A stretch of DNA of 14,213 bases from Fluviicola sp. (GTDB taxonomy: Bacteria; Bacteroidota; Bacteroidia; Flavobacteriales_D; Crocinitomicaceae). The translations under genes and the position numbers were made by a program. This document shows positions 7,852-14,213 of this stretch, piece after piece. The stretch lies in assembly GCF_030151805.1 (NCBI RefSeq), contig NZ_JASLCN010000393.1:1-14213 (forward strand), written 5' to 3'. Position 1 is the stretch's first letter; every line of letters starts with the position of its first letter. Under the pieces are notes generated by a model. It searched no databases. It was not told where the DNA came from and worked only from the letters and a program-made list of their open reading frames with translations.

Positions 7852-8928
7852 TTAACGCCTTTTTAGCAATTCTGCATACTTCTCTTCTACCACTTTCATG
7901 TTATTTGACCAAATTCCTTTTTCTTCAAAGATCTGTCGATTAACAGGCGTGGCATTTTTTTGAAATTCTTCGTAATTCAAATATACTTTCCTGATTTTAT
8001 CTGCCAAATCTTCTGCATCATTTGTTTTTACCAGAAAACCATTCAAACCATCCCGCACCCACGGCAAATTAGCCGGCAGGTCGGTTACAATGCAAAACAC
8101 ATCGCATCCGATAGCTTCATTCAGGGAATTGCTGCTTCCGTCAGAAAGAGAAACTGAAACATAGACATGAGAATCTCTCAAAACCTGTGCAATCGCTGTT
8201 TGGCTCATCCGCCCTTTGAAAGAAACTATTTCATCTATTCCCAAATCGGCACTTAAACGCTCCAGTTCTTCTTTTAGACTCCCCGAACCAAAAAGGTTTA
8301 CCTGCAGATTTGGTATTTCATCTTTCACCTGTTTGACAGCATGTAAAAGATGTGGAATATTGTATACTTCTTCGAAGTTCCGGGTGCTCGTAATGACAAA
8401 TTTATCGGCAGACAGATTTTTACCTGTTGCATTAAAAATATTCGGATCAACACCAAAAGGAAGAATGGATAATTTAGACATTTCCACTCCGATATCTTTT
8501 GCAGATTCACGCATTTGCTCAGACATCACAATGATCCATTTTGCTTTTTTAAATGCAAACCGAAGTGCTTTCTGGTAAGTAAATGATTTCTTTCCGCTCA
8601 GCAACAAATCGGATCCCAAAGCACTTACTACATATCTTTTATGACCTGCCAATGCTCCGGTAACACCATAACTGGTTGCGTAAAGTGAGTGAAAAATATC
8701 CGGATTAATTTTTTTTACCAATTTTCTTACTTTCCAAAAGCGGGTGATCAGATGCCAGTTACCGCCGGAAACGTTAATTTTCCCGCCATCAACAACGTGA
8801 ATATGGATATTCGGAATAGTAGTATGCGAAAACGTAATCAAATGTACTTCATGTCCTAATGAATGAAAATATTCACACCATCTGATGGTATGAATGCTTT
8901 CACCATCTGCAAAAAAACAAATCCTCAT
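7852..8928 (-). CDS. Glycosyltransferase family 4 (GT-B fold)
   Basis: A 358-residue cytoplasmic glycosyltransferase with two Rossmann-like halves. The start MRICFFADGESIHTIRW and a GSEVH-like strand (about 24-32) are typical of the acceptor domain. The hinge is LPFGVDPNIF (about 156-165). The donor site is SLSDGSSNSLNEAIGCDV (about 260-277). In the usual EX7E motif the first Glu is Asp263 here, while the second (Glu271) is kept; the SDG variant also occurs in other GT4 enzymes. It would add a sugar to a growing lipid-linked unit. The ATG at 8928 overlaps a three-codon micro-ORF (start 8936, TGA sharing the ATG), and a long inverted repeat lies just upstream. Donor and acceptor are unknown. 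Confidence 0.88.
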   Translation of the reverse strand: MRICFFADGESIHTIRWCEYFHSLGHEVHLITFSHTTIPNIHIHVVDGGKINVSGGNWHLITRFWKVRKLVKKINPDIFHSLYATSYGVTGALAGHKRYVVSALGSDLLLSGKKSFTYQKALRFAFKKAKWIIVMSEQMRESAKDIGVEMSKLSILPFGVDPNIFNATGKNLSADKFVITSTRNFEEVYNIPHLLHAVKQVKDEIPNLQVNLFGSGSLKEELERLSADLGIDEIVSFKGRMSQTAIAQVLRDSHVYVSVSLSDGSSNSLNEAIGCDVFCIVTDLPANLPWVRDGLNGFLVKTNDAEDLADKIRKVYLNYEEFQKNATPVNRQIFEEKGIWSNNMKVVEEKYAELLKRR

Positions 8929-8954
8929 AAATTCATTTGTGAATACACGTTATT

Positions 8955-8999
8955 CTAATTTGATTACTTGTCAAATTTTGCTTGACAAGGCTAAATTAG
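8955..8999. repeat. Interrupted inverted repeat upstream of the GT4 gene
   Basis: Outer arms CTAATTT (8955-8961) and AAATTAG (8993-8999) and inner arms CTTGTCAA (8967-8974) and TTGACAAG (8982-8989) are each perfect complements. They are separated by a small asymmetric internal loop (5 versus 3 nt) and a 7-nt apex. A further TTGACAA half-site occurs at 9026-9032. Neither strand has a T-run after it, so it is not an intrinsic terminator. It lies in the 192-nt gap between the GT2 and GT4 genes, where it could form an RNA hairpin in the operon message or serve as a binding site. Confidence 0.65.
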
Positions 9000-9120
9000 T
9001 TATTAATTGGCTATCTGGAAACAATTTGACAATTCTATCCTTTACTTTACCAATTGGGGTCACAGAGCTTTTTATCTAAATTTGTTGTTTTTGCTTATCC
9101 GGGATCAGCCTGACCTCATT

Positions 9121-10038
9121 TCAGGTTATTCCTTTCGGAGGATTGATGACACGTGGCACCGTATAGAGATAGGCCCTCCATTTCAAATAATAGGTTTTAT
9201 TGAAAGGAGAAAGAATTCCTAAAATGATAATCTTTGAAAAAACGTGTGCCAGACTAATGGAAATAATCGCCAATGTTGCCGGTTTCGAATGGTGCTTTCT
9301 GAAGAACTTCACCTTGTTGTATACCTGATTCGAAATGGAAATATTGTAATTTTTCTTAGCGCTTTGTCCGATATGATGGATCAGTTTTGTTTTCGGAAAA
9401 TAAAGGCATTTGAAATGATGGTGGTTTGCTCTCCAGCAAAACTCCACATCTTCAATCCAAAACATGGTTTCATCCAGTGTTCCGATGTTATCCAAAAGTT
9501 CCTTTCTGAAAAACAGAGCCGCTCCGGAAAAAGTTTCACCTTCAAAAATTTCATTAAAATTCTTATCGCGGTAGTTTTTCTTTTTCAGGAAAGGTCTGAG
9601 GTAAAATGATTCGCAAAATACGGACGTAATTGTCGGGTAGCGCCAGGCACTTTGCTGCCAGCTTCTATCTGAATTCAACAAGCCCGGAGCCAAAAGCCAT
9701 GCATCGGGATGCTGATCAAGATATTCTCTCATGAGAGTGATTGCGTTGTCTTCAAATTCCGTATCCGGATTCAACATAAAAATGTAGTCGCCCGTTGCGA
9801 GTTCAAACCCTTGATTATTTCCTTTCGGAAAACCCGCATTATAATCATTTTCAAGTAAAATAACCTGCGGAAATTCACTTCTTATCGCATTACAGGAATC
9901 ATCTGCCGAATGATTATCAACGACGATTACTTCCAGATTCTCTGAAGAGTTATACTTATAAAGTGTTCGAAGACTTGTAAGAATTAAGTCTTTGACGTTA
10001 TAATTAACTATGACTACCGAAACTTTCTTTAACAGCAT
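9121..10038 (-). CDS. Glycosyltransferase family 2, WbbL/rhamnosyltransferase-like
   Basis: A 305-residue GT-A fold enzyme. Visible are the N-terminal strand VSVVIVNYN (6-14), VIVVDNHSADDS (37-48), the nucleotide-contact region NAGFPKGNNQGF (67-78), the DxD-equivalent LNPDTEF (89-95), FSGAALFFRKE (170-180) and the catalytic-base region FWIEDVEFCWR (193-203). This order is typical of the WbbL-like GT2 group that often transfers rhamnose or related deoxysugars, though the sugar is not readable from sequence. A hydrophobic stretch (about 254-276) near the C-terminus may tie it to the membrane. Its ATG lies 35 nt inside the preceding Wzy-like gene, a clear operon overlap. Confidence 0.9.
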   Translation of the reverse strand: MLLKKVSVVIVNYNVKDLILTSLRTLYKYNSSENLEVIVVDNHSADDSCNAIRSEFPQVILLENDYNAGFPKGNNQGFELATGDYIFMLNPDTEFEDNAITLMREYLDQHPDAWLLAPGLLNSDRSWQQSAWRYPTITSVFCESFYLRPFLKKKNYRDKNFNEIFEGETFSGAALFFRKELLDNIGTLDETMFWIEDVEFCWRANHHHFKCLYFPKTKLIHHIGQSAKKNYNISISNQVYNKVKFFRKHHSKPATLAIISISLAHVFSKIIILGILSPFNKTYYLKWRAYLYTVPRVINPPKGIT

Positions 10039-11302
10039 GCTCTTTTTGTTTCAATTTAAATACGAATAGTCCCAGTAAAAACCAATACAAGTAACTAAAC
10101 AAATAAAAATCTAATGCATTACTGGTAACATTGACCAAACCAGTTACTACAAAAATGATAAAAATAACACTTACGATATCGCCGGTACTTCTCCGGATTG
10201 TCCGGATCATGCTAATGAAGAATGTAAGTGCCAGTCCCAAATACATGACCAATGCGGGAATTCCTGTTTCGATCATTAATTTGAAGTACCAGCCGTCCGT
10301 TGAAGCAAAAGAAACTCCGGGAGTACCGGGTGGAAATAACTGAACCGCTGTGTGCCCTGCTTTACCAAGTCCCACGCCCATCGGATTGTGTTTCACCGAA
10401 TGCATGACTTCAGTCCATAATCCCACACGGGTATTAGACTTCTCGAGACTTGCTGTTTGTTTGGAGGAAAGGAAAAACCATTCCAGTATTTCTGAAAACT
10501 TGGGTACAAACAGATAAAAAAGAAGCAATTCTAACATCAGAATTCCCAAAATAATGAGTTTGAACTTTCGATTTTTCCCAAGCACAAGTAACAATATCAG
10601 CGCAATAACAGAAGCAATCATTGGCCCTCTCGAAACACTAAAGAAAACAGCATTTACAGTCATCAATGAAAAGAGTAAAGCAATATTATTTCCTGTTTTC
10701 AAATAGCGGTAAGTCCAATAGCAAAATGCGCTAAGCATCAGCATTGCAAACACTACTGGAGTCCACAGAATGGAAGTCATCCGCACAAAATTGATAGCGG
10801 ATGTCACAATAGGTTCATCAGTAGACAACTTATGAAAATACACATGGATTTGCGGGAAGAAGAAATAAATCATGAATCCAATTACCGCAACGAAAACAAG
10901 TACTTTGAAAAATCCATGAAAAATCCGTTCCAAATCCACTTTTTTATCCCAATAATAAGAGCCAACAAAGTAGGCCAGCATAGGTAAATAGGTTAATCGG
11001 AAGCCATAGATACTTGCTTTCAAATCATGCGCATTGTAAAAGCCAATCAAAACATTGAACAGAAAGTAAATCAATACCAATTGATCCAATAAATGCGTTT
11101 TTCGATTCGGATCTTTGATAGTAGCAAAAAGAAACCAGGCCAGAATAACTGTAAACAACATTTCAGGTAATAGTCCGACTAACAAACTAATCCCTGATAC
11201 GTGTCCTGAGCCCAGAAGAAGAAGTCTTACCGTTGGAAAAAAAACCAGCGCACTCAAAAAAATGCTAATCTGATTTGATTTAAGATAATTATAAACGCTC
11301 AT
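10004..11302 (-). CDS. Divergent Wzy/O-antigen ligase-like membrane protein
   Basis: A 432-residue protein with about eleven hydrophobic segments, the right length for a Wzy polymerase or ligase. The family is suggested by SRGPMIA (224-230) in a mid-protein helix and by NTRVGLW (290-296) with HNPMGVGLGKAGH (305-317) in the large periplasmic loop. The usual HNxxL after this loop is replaced by STDGWYFKLMIETG (334-347), so the canonical His-Asn pair is missing from its normal place. It is probably the repeat-unit polymerase of the upstream group, since a flippase lies 8 nt ahead and two glycosyltransferases follow. An EpsG- or PelG-type role cannot be excluded. Confidence 0.78.
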   Translation of the reverse strand: MSVYNYLKSNQISIFLSALVFFPTVRLLLLGSGHVSGISLLVGLLPEMLFTVILAWFLFATIKDPNRKTHLLDQLVLIYFLFNVLIGFYNAHDLKASIYGFRLTYLPMLAYFVGSYYWDKKVDLERIFHGFFKVLVFVAVIGFMIYFFFPQIHVYFHKLSTDEPIVTSAINFVRMTSILWTPVVFAMLMLSAFCYWTYRYLKTGNNIALLFSLMTVNAVFFSVSRGPMIASVIALILLLVLGKNRKFKLIILGILMLELLLFYLFVPKFSEILEWFFLSSKQTASLEKSNTRVGLWTEVMHSVKHNPMGVGLGKAGHTAVQLFPPGTPGVSFASTDGWYFKLMIETGIPALVMYLGLALTFFISMIRTIRRSTGDIVSVIFIIFVVTGLVNVTSNALDFYLFSYLYWFLLGLFVFKLKQKEHAVKESFGSHS

Positions 11303-11310
11303 TTCTTTTA

Positions 11311-12594
11311 TTAACTGCCTGTAGATAATGTGGAATCATAGAACTTAGAAATTCGAATAATCCAGATAATAAGCACGAATATAAGGAAAACTTGCAAGGT
11401 TGAAACCGATAAGAGGATTAGTCCCAAATTCCAATTCAGGGAGGAACCAAGAATGAAAACAAGAAAAATAAACGTATTACTTACAATAGAGAACCCCAAT
11501 AAGATGTGATGTCTGTTGAATATCAGTGGTATCTGCGAAAGTGGTGCGCGAACGAAATCAATGCAAACCCAGGCGGCTAAATATTGAGAATAAACTCCTG
11601 ATCCCTGCCATGCTTTCCCGTATACAAACGAGAACAAGTGCGGACCAGCCAATACCAAAATGATGAAAACAGGAGCGATTACGAAACAGCTCATTTTGAT
11701 CGTTCTCCTGACGTGAGGAACCAGTTTTTCCTTTCGATGAATGAGTGAATTTGCTTCCTGGTAAAAAACCTGGGCGATTGCCGTTCCAATGAATCCCATT
11801 GGCAGAAACAAAATACGAATCGCCAATGAGAAAATACCTACGTAATAATCTCCGAACAGGAACGCAATGATATAAATCAATCCGTTAATTTGCAGTGCAT
11901 CCAGTAAAGCCTGGAACGTATTTATCAATGGAAAACGGGCATATTTTTTTCCAACAAACAGCATTCGTTTGATGGAAATTCCCCTCACAATCAACCGGAA
12001 ATCGGCTTTTATCTGATAAATAGCAACAAGTAATGAGATCAATCCGGAACCCAGGTAAGCAAGCAAAACCCCATTCATTGGAAAACGGGCTAAACTTGTG
12101 GAAATGGAAAACACATTATTTAAAAGTGATTGCGAGATCCGGAATGTTGCAATCTCCCGGTATCTTTTTCTTCGGTTATTCCATGCAATGAGTGACTGGC
12201 TTGAACCCACGATAAAGACAAAAATGGGCAGCAAATAATACCAGATGCCTAATTTCGCACCCCAGCCAACTAACGACAACAGGAACAAAACGCCATAGAA
12301 AGTAATGGCAAAACCCAGATTCACAAAAAGAGAAAGCCCTAATAGGTTCATGGCATCTACATTTCGTTTCGGAACTAATAGCGCTACATCGTATTTGCCT
12401 CCTGCAACCAACGCAATAACACCATAAATAGAACTTACCAATGCAAAAAAACCCCATTCCTCCTGCGTAAATAACCGTTGAACAATTGGCGAAAATGCAA
12501 TTGTCAGAAGTTGAGCTATCGCAGTACCTGTAATTAATTTCAGAATATTCTTAACGAATTCAGACCGATTTTTGAGATTCAGCTTGCTCCCCAA
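11311..12594 (-). CDS. Wzx-type polysaccharide flippase
   Basis: A 427-residue membrane protein of the polysaccharide transport (MOP) family with about twelve hydrophobic segments. The N-terminal run KNILKLITGTAIAQLL (15-30), RLFTQEEWGFFAL (40-52) and KYDVALLVP (67-75) are the usual landmarks of Bacteroidetes Wzx proteins. It would flip lipid-linked repeat units to the periplasm. The only start that fits is TTG at 12594-12592. Reading back in frame gives a TGA stop upstream with no ATG or GTG between, and no ribosome site is evident, so the start is uncertain. It is 22 nt behind the DUF3467 gene and 8 nt ahead of the Wzy-like gene. Confidence 0.88.
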   Translation of the reverse strand: MGSKLNLKNRSEFVKNILKLITGTAIAQLLTIAFSPIVQRLFTQEEWGFFALVSSIYGVIALVAGGKYDVALLVPKRNVDAMNLLGLSLFVNLGFAITFYGVLFLLSLVGWGAKLGIWYYLLPIFVFIVGSSQSLIAWNNRRKRYREIATFRISQSLLNNVFSISTSLARFPMNGVLLAYLGSGLISLLVAIYQIKADFRLIVRGISIKRMLFVGKKYARFPLINTFQALLDALQINGLIYIIAFLFGDYYVGIFSLAIRILFLPMGFIGTAIAQVFYQEANSLIHRKEKLVPHVRRTIKMSCFVIAPVFIILVLAGPHLFSFVYGKAWQGSGVYSQYLAAWVCIDFVRAPLSQIPLIFNRHHILLGFSIVSNTFIFLVFILGSSLNWNLGLILLSVSTLQVFLIFVLIIWIIRISKFYDSTLSTGS

Positions 12595-12616
12595 TTGATT
12601 CTGATTAATGAAATGA

Positions 12617-12925
12617 TTACGCCTGGTTATTTGTTCCGCTGAAATTCATCGGGGGAAATGGCGGAGTATCTGTGTCATTAATGACTCCGTTCACCTGCTC
12701 ATACTTTTGAATATTATCGGCCAAAGCACGCATCAATCGCTTGGCGTTTTGCGGCGACATGATTACGCGGGAACGCACCTTTGCCTTAGGCATTCCGGGC
12801 ATCATCTGAACAAAATCCGCTACAAATTCTGCTTGTGAATGTGTGATAATAGCCAAATTGGAATAGACTCCTTCCGCCAATTCCTCGTTCAGTTCGATAT
12901 TAATTTGATTTTCGTTGTTTTCCAT
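12617..12925 (-). CDS. DUF3467 family protein
   Basis: A 102-residue soluble protein. The body (about 6-85) matches, from memory, the DUF3467 family: INIELNEELAEGVYSNLAII, then SQAEFVADFVQMMPGMPKA with KVRSRVIMSPQNAKRLM and a helix ending in IQKYE. The C-terminal tail (about 80-102) is Pro/Asn-rich and probably disordered. The family is widespread and its function is not established to my knowledge. It is the first gene of the minus-strand run, only 22 nt before the flippase, and diverges from the EamA gene. Whether it works with the polysaccharide genes or merely precedes them is open. Confidence 0.9.
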   Translation of the reverse strand: MENNENQINIELNEELAEGVYSNLAIITHSQAEFVADFVQMMPGMPKAKVRSRVIMSPQNAKRLMRALADNIQKYEQVNGVINDTDTPPFPPMNFSGTNNQA

Positions 12926-12929
12926 AGGA

Positions 12930-12937
12930 CGAAAATA
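12930..12937 (-). promoter_or_regulatory. Possible -7 box for the DUF3467/polysaccharide operon
   Basis: TATTTTCG on the minus strand differs from TAnnTTTG at one base and ends 4 nt before the DUF3467 ATG. No TTG is found at the -33 spacing. If used, it would give a leaderless or nearly leaderless message. Confidence 0.35.
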
Positions 12938-12971
12938 CTAAAAGCATTCTTTAATTCCAGATAACTATCAC

Positions 12972-12979
12972 TAATTTTG
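12972..12979 (+). promoter_or_regulatory. -7 box TAATTTTG directly before the EamA transporter gene
   Basis: TAATTTTG is a perfect TAnnTTTG box. It ends 4 nt before the ATG at 12984, so transcription would begin at about the A of that ATG. No TTG is seen about 19 nt upstream. The 58-nt spacer is shared with the divergent DUF3467 gene. Confidence 0.5.
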
Positions 12980-12983
12980 CGCC

Positions 12984-13865
12984 ATGAAGGAAAAACAGAA
13001 TTCTCAGTACATGCTAACGATTATCATGGTCATCAGCATGATTATTTGGGGAATCAGCTGGCCGTCGAATAAAGTTCTGACTGCTTTCGGGACACCCGCT
13101 GTTTTGGGATTTTTCCGTTACGGATTCGTTATCATCAGTTTGATCTTACTGCTGGTTGTATTAAAAACCAAGATTGTCATTTCCAGAAAAGGGATTCCCT
13201 TCGTTCTGGCTTCTGGTGTTTTAATGGCCATTTACAATTATACTTTTTTAGCCGGACTTAAAAACGGAAGCCCGGGAGCAGGAGGAATTCTGGTAACGAC
13301 TTTAAACCCTGTCATGGCTTACGGGATCGGGATGCTGGTGGATTGGAAACGACCAACCAGAAACGAATCAATCGGTTTGTGCTTCGGAATTATCGCCGGC
13401 CTTGTGCTTCTGAAAGTTTGGGGAAACGAAGATATTTTCGCCAAACCGGGAAATCTCCTCTTTCTTATCTGTGCCCTGGTTTGGTCAATAATGAGCAAAT
13501 TTACATCGAAATCTGCGAAATACGGTTCTCCTTTTGCTTTTACGTGGTGGATGTATTTCGTAACCCTGATGTGCATCATTCCGTTTTGTGACTTCAGTGC
13601 AATCGGAGAATTGGTGCAAACAAATGATCTGAAATTCTGGGGAAATGTTTTGTTCTCGAGTGTCATCACCACAACGCTTGCTACCACGACCTACTTTTTC
13701 GCAACTTCTAAAATCGGGGCAGAAAAAGCGAGCAGTTTTATCTTCATTGTGCCTTTCAGTGCAGCCGTATTTTCTTTCGCCATTCTAGGAGAAAATCTGG
13801 AGATTCACACGATCATCGGAGGGCTTCTCGGAATCGCTGCTGTTTATATGATTAACAAAAAGTAA
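12984..13865 (+). CDS. EamA/DMT-family transporter
   Basis: A 293-residue protein with about ten hydrophobic segments arranged as two EamA repeats (about 10-145 and 157-290), the standard size of the drug/metabolite transporter superfamily. Typical elements are WGISWPSNKVL (22-32), FFRYGF (43-48) near the end of helix 2, and in the second repeat SKIGAEKASSF (242-252), VPFSAAVFSFAILGE (256-270) and GGLLGIAAVYMI (279-290). It sits in the inner membrane and probably exports a small metabolite such as an amino acid; the substrate cannot be read. The N-terminal ten residues are polar, and Met10 at 13011 is an alternative start if the -7 box at 12972 sets the message end. It diverges from the polysaccharide run and is probably unrelated to it. 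Confidence 0.92.
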   Translation: MKEKQNSQYMLTIIMVISMIIWGISWPSNKVLTAFGTPAVLGFFRYGFVIISLILLLVVLKTKIVISRKGIPFVLASGVLMAIYNYTFLAGLKNGSPGAGGILVTTLNPVMAYGIGMLVDWKRPTRNESIGLCFGIIAGLVLLKVWGNEDIFAKPGNLLFLICALVWSIMSKFTSKSAKYGSPFAFTWWMYFVTLMCIIPFCDFSAIGELVQTNDLKFWGNVLFSSVITTTLATTTYFFATSKIGAEKASSFIFIVPFSAAVFSFAILGENLEIHTIIGGLLGIAAVYMINKK

Positions 13866-13915
13866 CCATATTGTACTGAATTCGTTATATCATTAGAACT
13901 AAGTCTTTTTTTCTT

Positions 13916-13923
13916 TATTTTAG
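13916..13923 (+). promoter_or_regulatory. Possible -7 box for the lipoprotein gene
   Basis: TATTTTAG has one mismatch to TAnnTTTG and lies 22 nt before the lipoprotein ATG, a usual distance. No TTG was found at -33, so support is weak. Confidence 0.3.
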
Positions 13924-13945
13924 CCATTCGAAAAACTACAAAAAA

Positions 13946-14213
13946 ATGAAACAACTAACATTTTTGTTCCTTCTACTAGCCGCAGTTTCTGTGGGATGTA
14001 AAAAGAAAGGTTGTACTGACCCTTCAGCAACCAATTACAATTCAAAAGCAACTTCAGACGACGGAAGCTGTACTTACCCGGATCCTGCTGTTGAAACAGG
14101 TCCGTATCTGATCGTCAAACTACATTTTGATTCTGTGCAGCCACGTTTGGACAATTTCGGAAATCCTGCGACAATTCCTTCTGACCATGGTACTCAATCT
14201 CCGGCTTTTTATG
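13946..14213 (+). CDS. Lipoprotein with Cys-rich GCTDP motif, possibly MbnP-like; C-terminus cut by window edge
   Basis: Reading from ATG 13946 gives 89 open codons to the window end. The N-terminus is a lipoprotein signal: MKQLTFLFLLLAAVSVGC, with a lipobox ending at Cys18 followed by KKK, so the mature protein is lipid-anchored, probably to the outer membrane. Residues 22-43 form the short Cys-bounded motif GCTDPSATNYN then DDGSCTY, which is common in Bacteroidetes secreted proteins and may bind calcium through its acidic residues. The following domain starts YLIVKLHFDSVQPRLDN (about 51-67) and continues GNPATIPSDHG; this recalls MbnP-type periplasmic proteins linked to metal handling, but the match is from memory and only the start is visible. 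The A-rich leader before the ATG is typical for the phylum. Confidence 0.82.
   Translation, partial: MKQLTFLFLLLAAVSVGCKKKGCTDPSATNYNSKATSDDGSCTYPDPAVETGPYLIVKLHFDSVQPRLDNFGNPATIPSDHGTQSPAFY

Noticed and set aside
8926..8936. Three-codon micro-ORF (ATG AAT TTA TGA) overlapping the GT4 ATG
   Set aside because: Too short to judge; such overlaps arise by chance in AT-rich DNA.
9244..9609. 121-codon plus-strand open frame opposite the GT2 gene
   Set aside because: Antisense of a well-supported glycosyltransferase with all motifs; no signal or family resemblance.
13319..13687. 122-codon minus-strand open frame inside the EamA gene
   Set aside because: Shadow of a complete ten-helix transporter; no independent start signal or motif.
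1..14213. CRISPR arrays, insertion sequences, tRNA genes, tandem repeats
   Set aside because: None was seen on reading both strands: no regularly spaced direct repeats, no transposase or integrase, and no cloverleaf-like sequence.

Overview
The window reads as a piece of a Bacteroidetes chromosome, most likely class Flavobacteriia (a Crocinitomicaceae/Fluviicola-like relative is my best guess, not proven). The signs are moderate-to-low GC, TAnnTTTG-type -7 promoter boxes, weak or absent Shine-Dalgarno sequences, a DUF3467 protein, and a lipoprotein carrying the Cys-rich GCTDPxAxNYNxxAxxDDGSC stretch common in this phylum. No rRNA, tRNA, CRISPR array, transposase or phage gene was seen.

Almost everything from 1 to 12925 lies on the minus strand and deals with cell-surface polysaccharide. 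In transcription order (right to left) there is a small DUF3467 protein, a Wzx-type flippase, a divergent Wzy/ligase-like membrane protein, a GT2 glycosyltransferase, a GT4 glycosyltransferase, and an O-antigen ligase/polymerase. A fresh promoter then starts a housekeeping group: a small coiled-coil protein, zapA and rny. Directly behind rny (2-nt gap) come a WbpP-like UDP-HexNAc 4-epimerase, a second O-antigen ligase-family protein with a large split insertion, and a second Wzx flippase that runs off the left edge. The genes form a plausible set: sugar-nucleotide supply (epimerase), repeat-unit assembly (GT2, GT4), export (two flippases) and polymerisation or ligation (three Wzy/WaaL-family proteins). 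The doubled flippase and tripled ligase family suggest two Wzx/Wzy-type pathways, or one polymer with separate polymerase and ligase, flanking the cell-division/RNA-decay genes. No initiating phosphoglycosyltransferase and no Wza/Wzc export machinery are visible here.

The right end (12972-14213, plus strand) is divergent: an EamA/DMT-family transporter whose perfect -7 box sits only 4 nt before its ATG, then the start of an outer-membrane-type lipoprotein cut by the window edge. No gene-free stretch exceeds about 210 bases. The larger gaps (2908-3110, 6344-6554, 8929-9120) contain respectively nothing clear, a promoter plus a possible gene remnant, and a strong inverted repeat.
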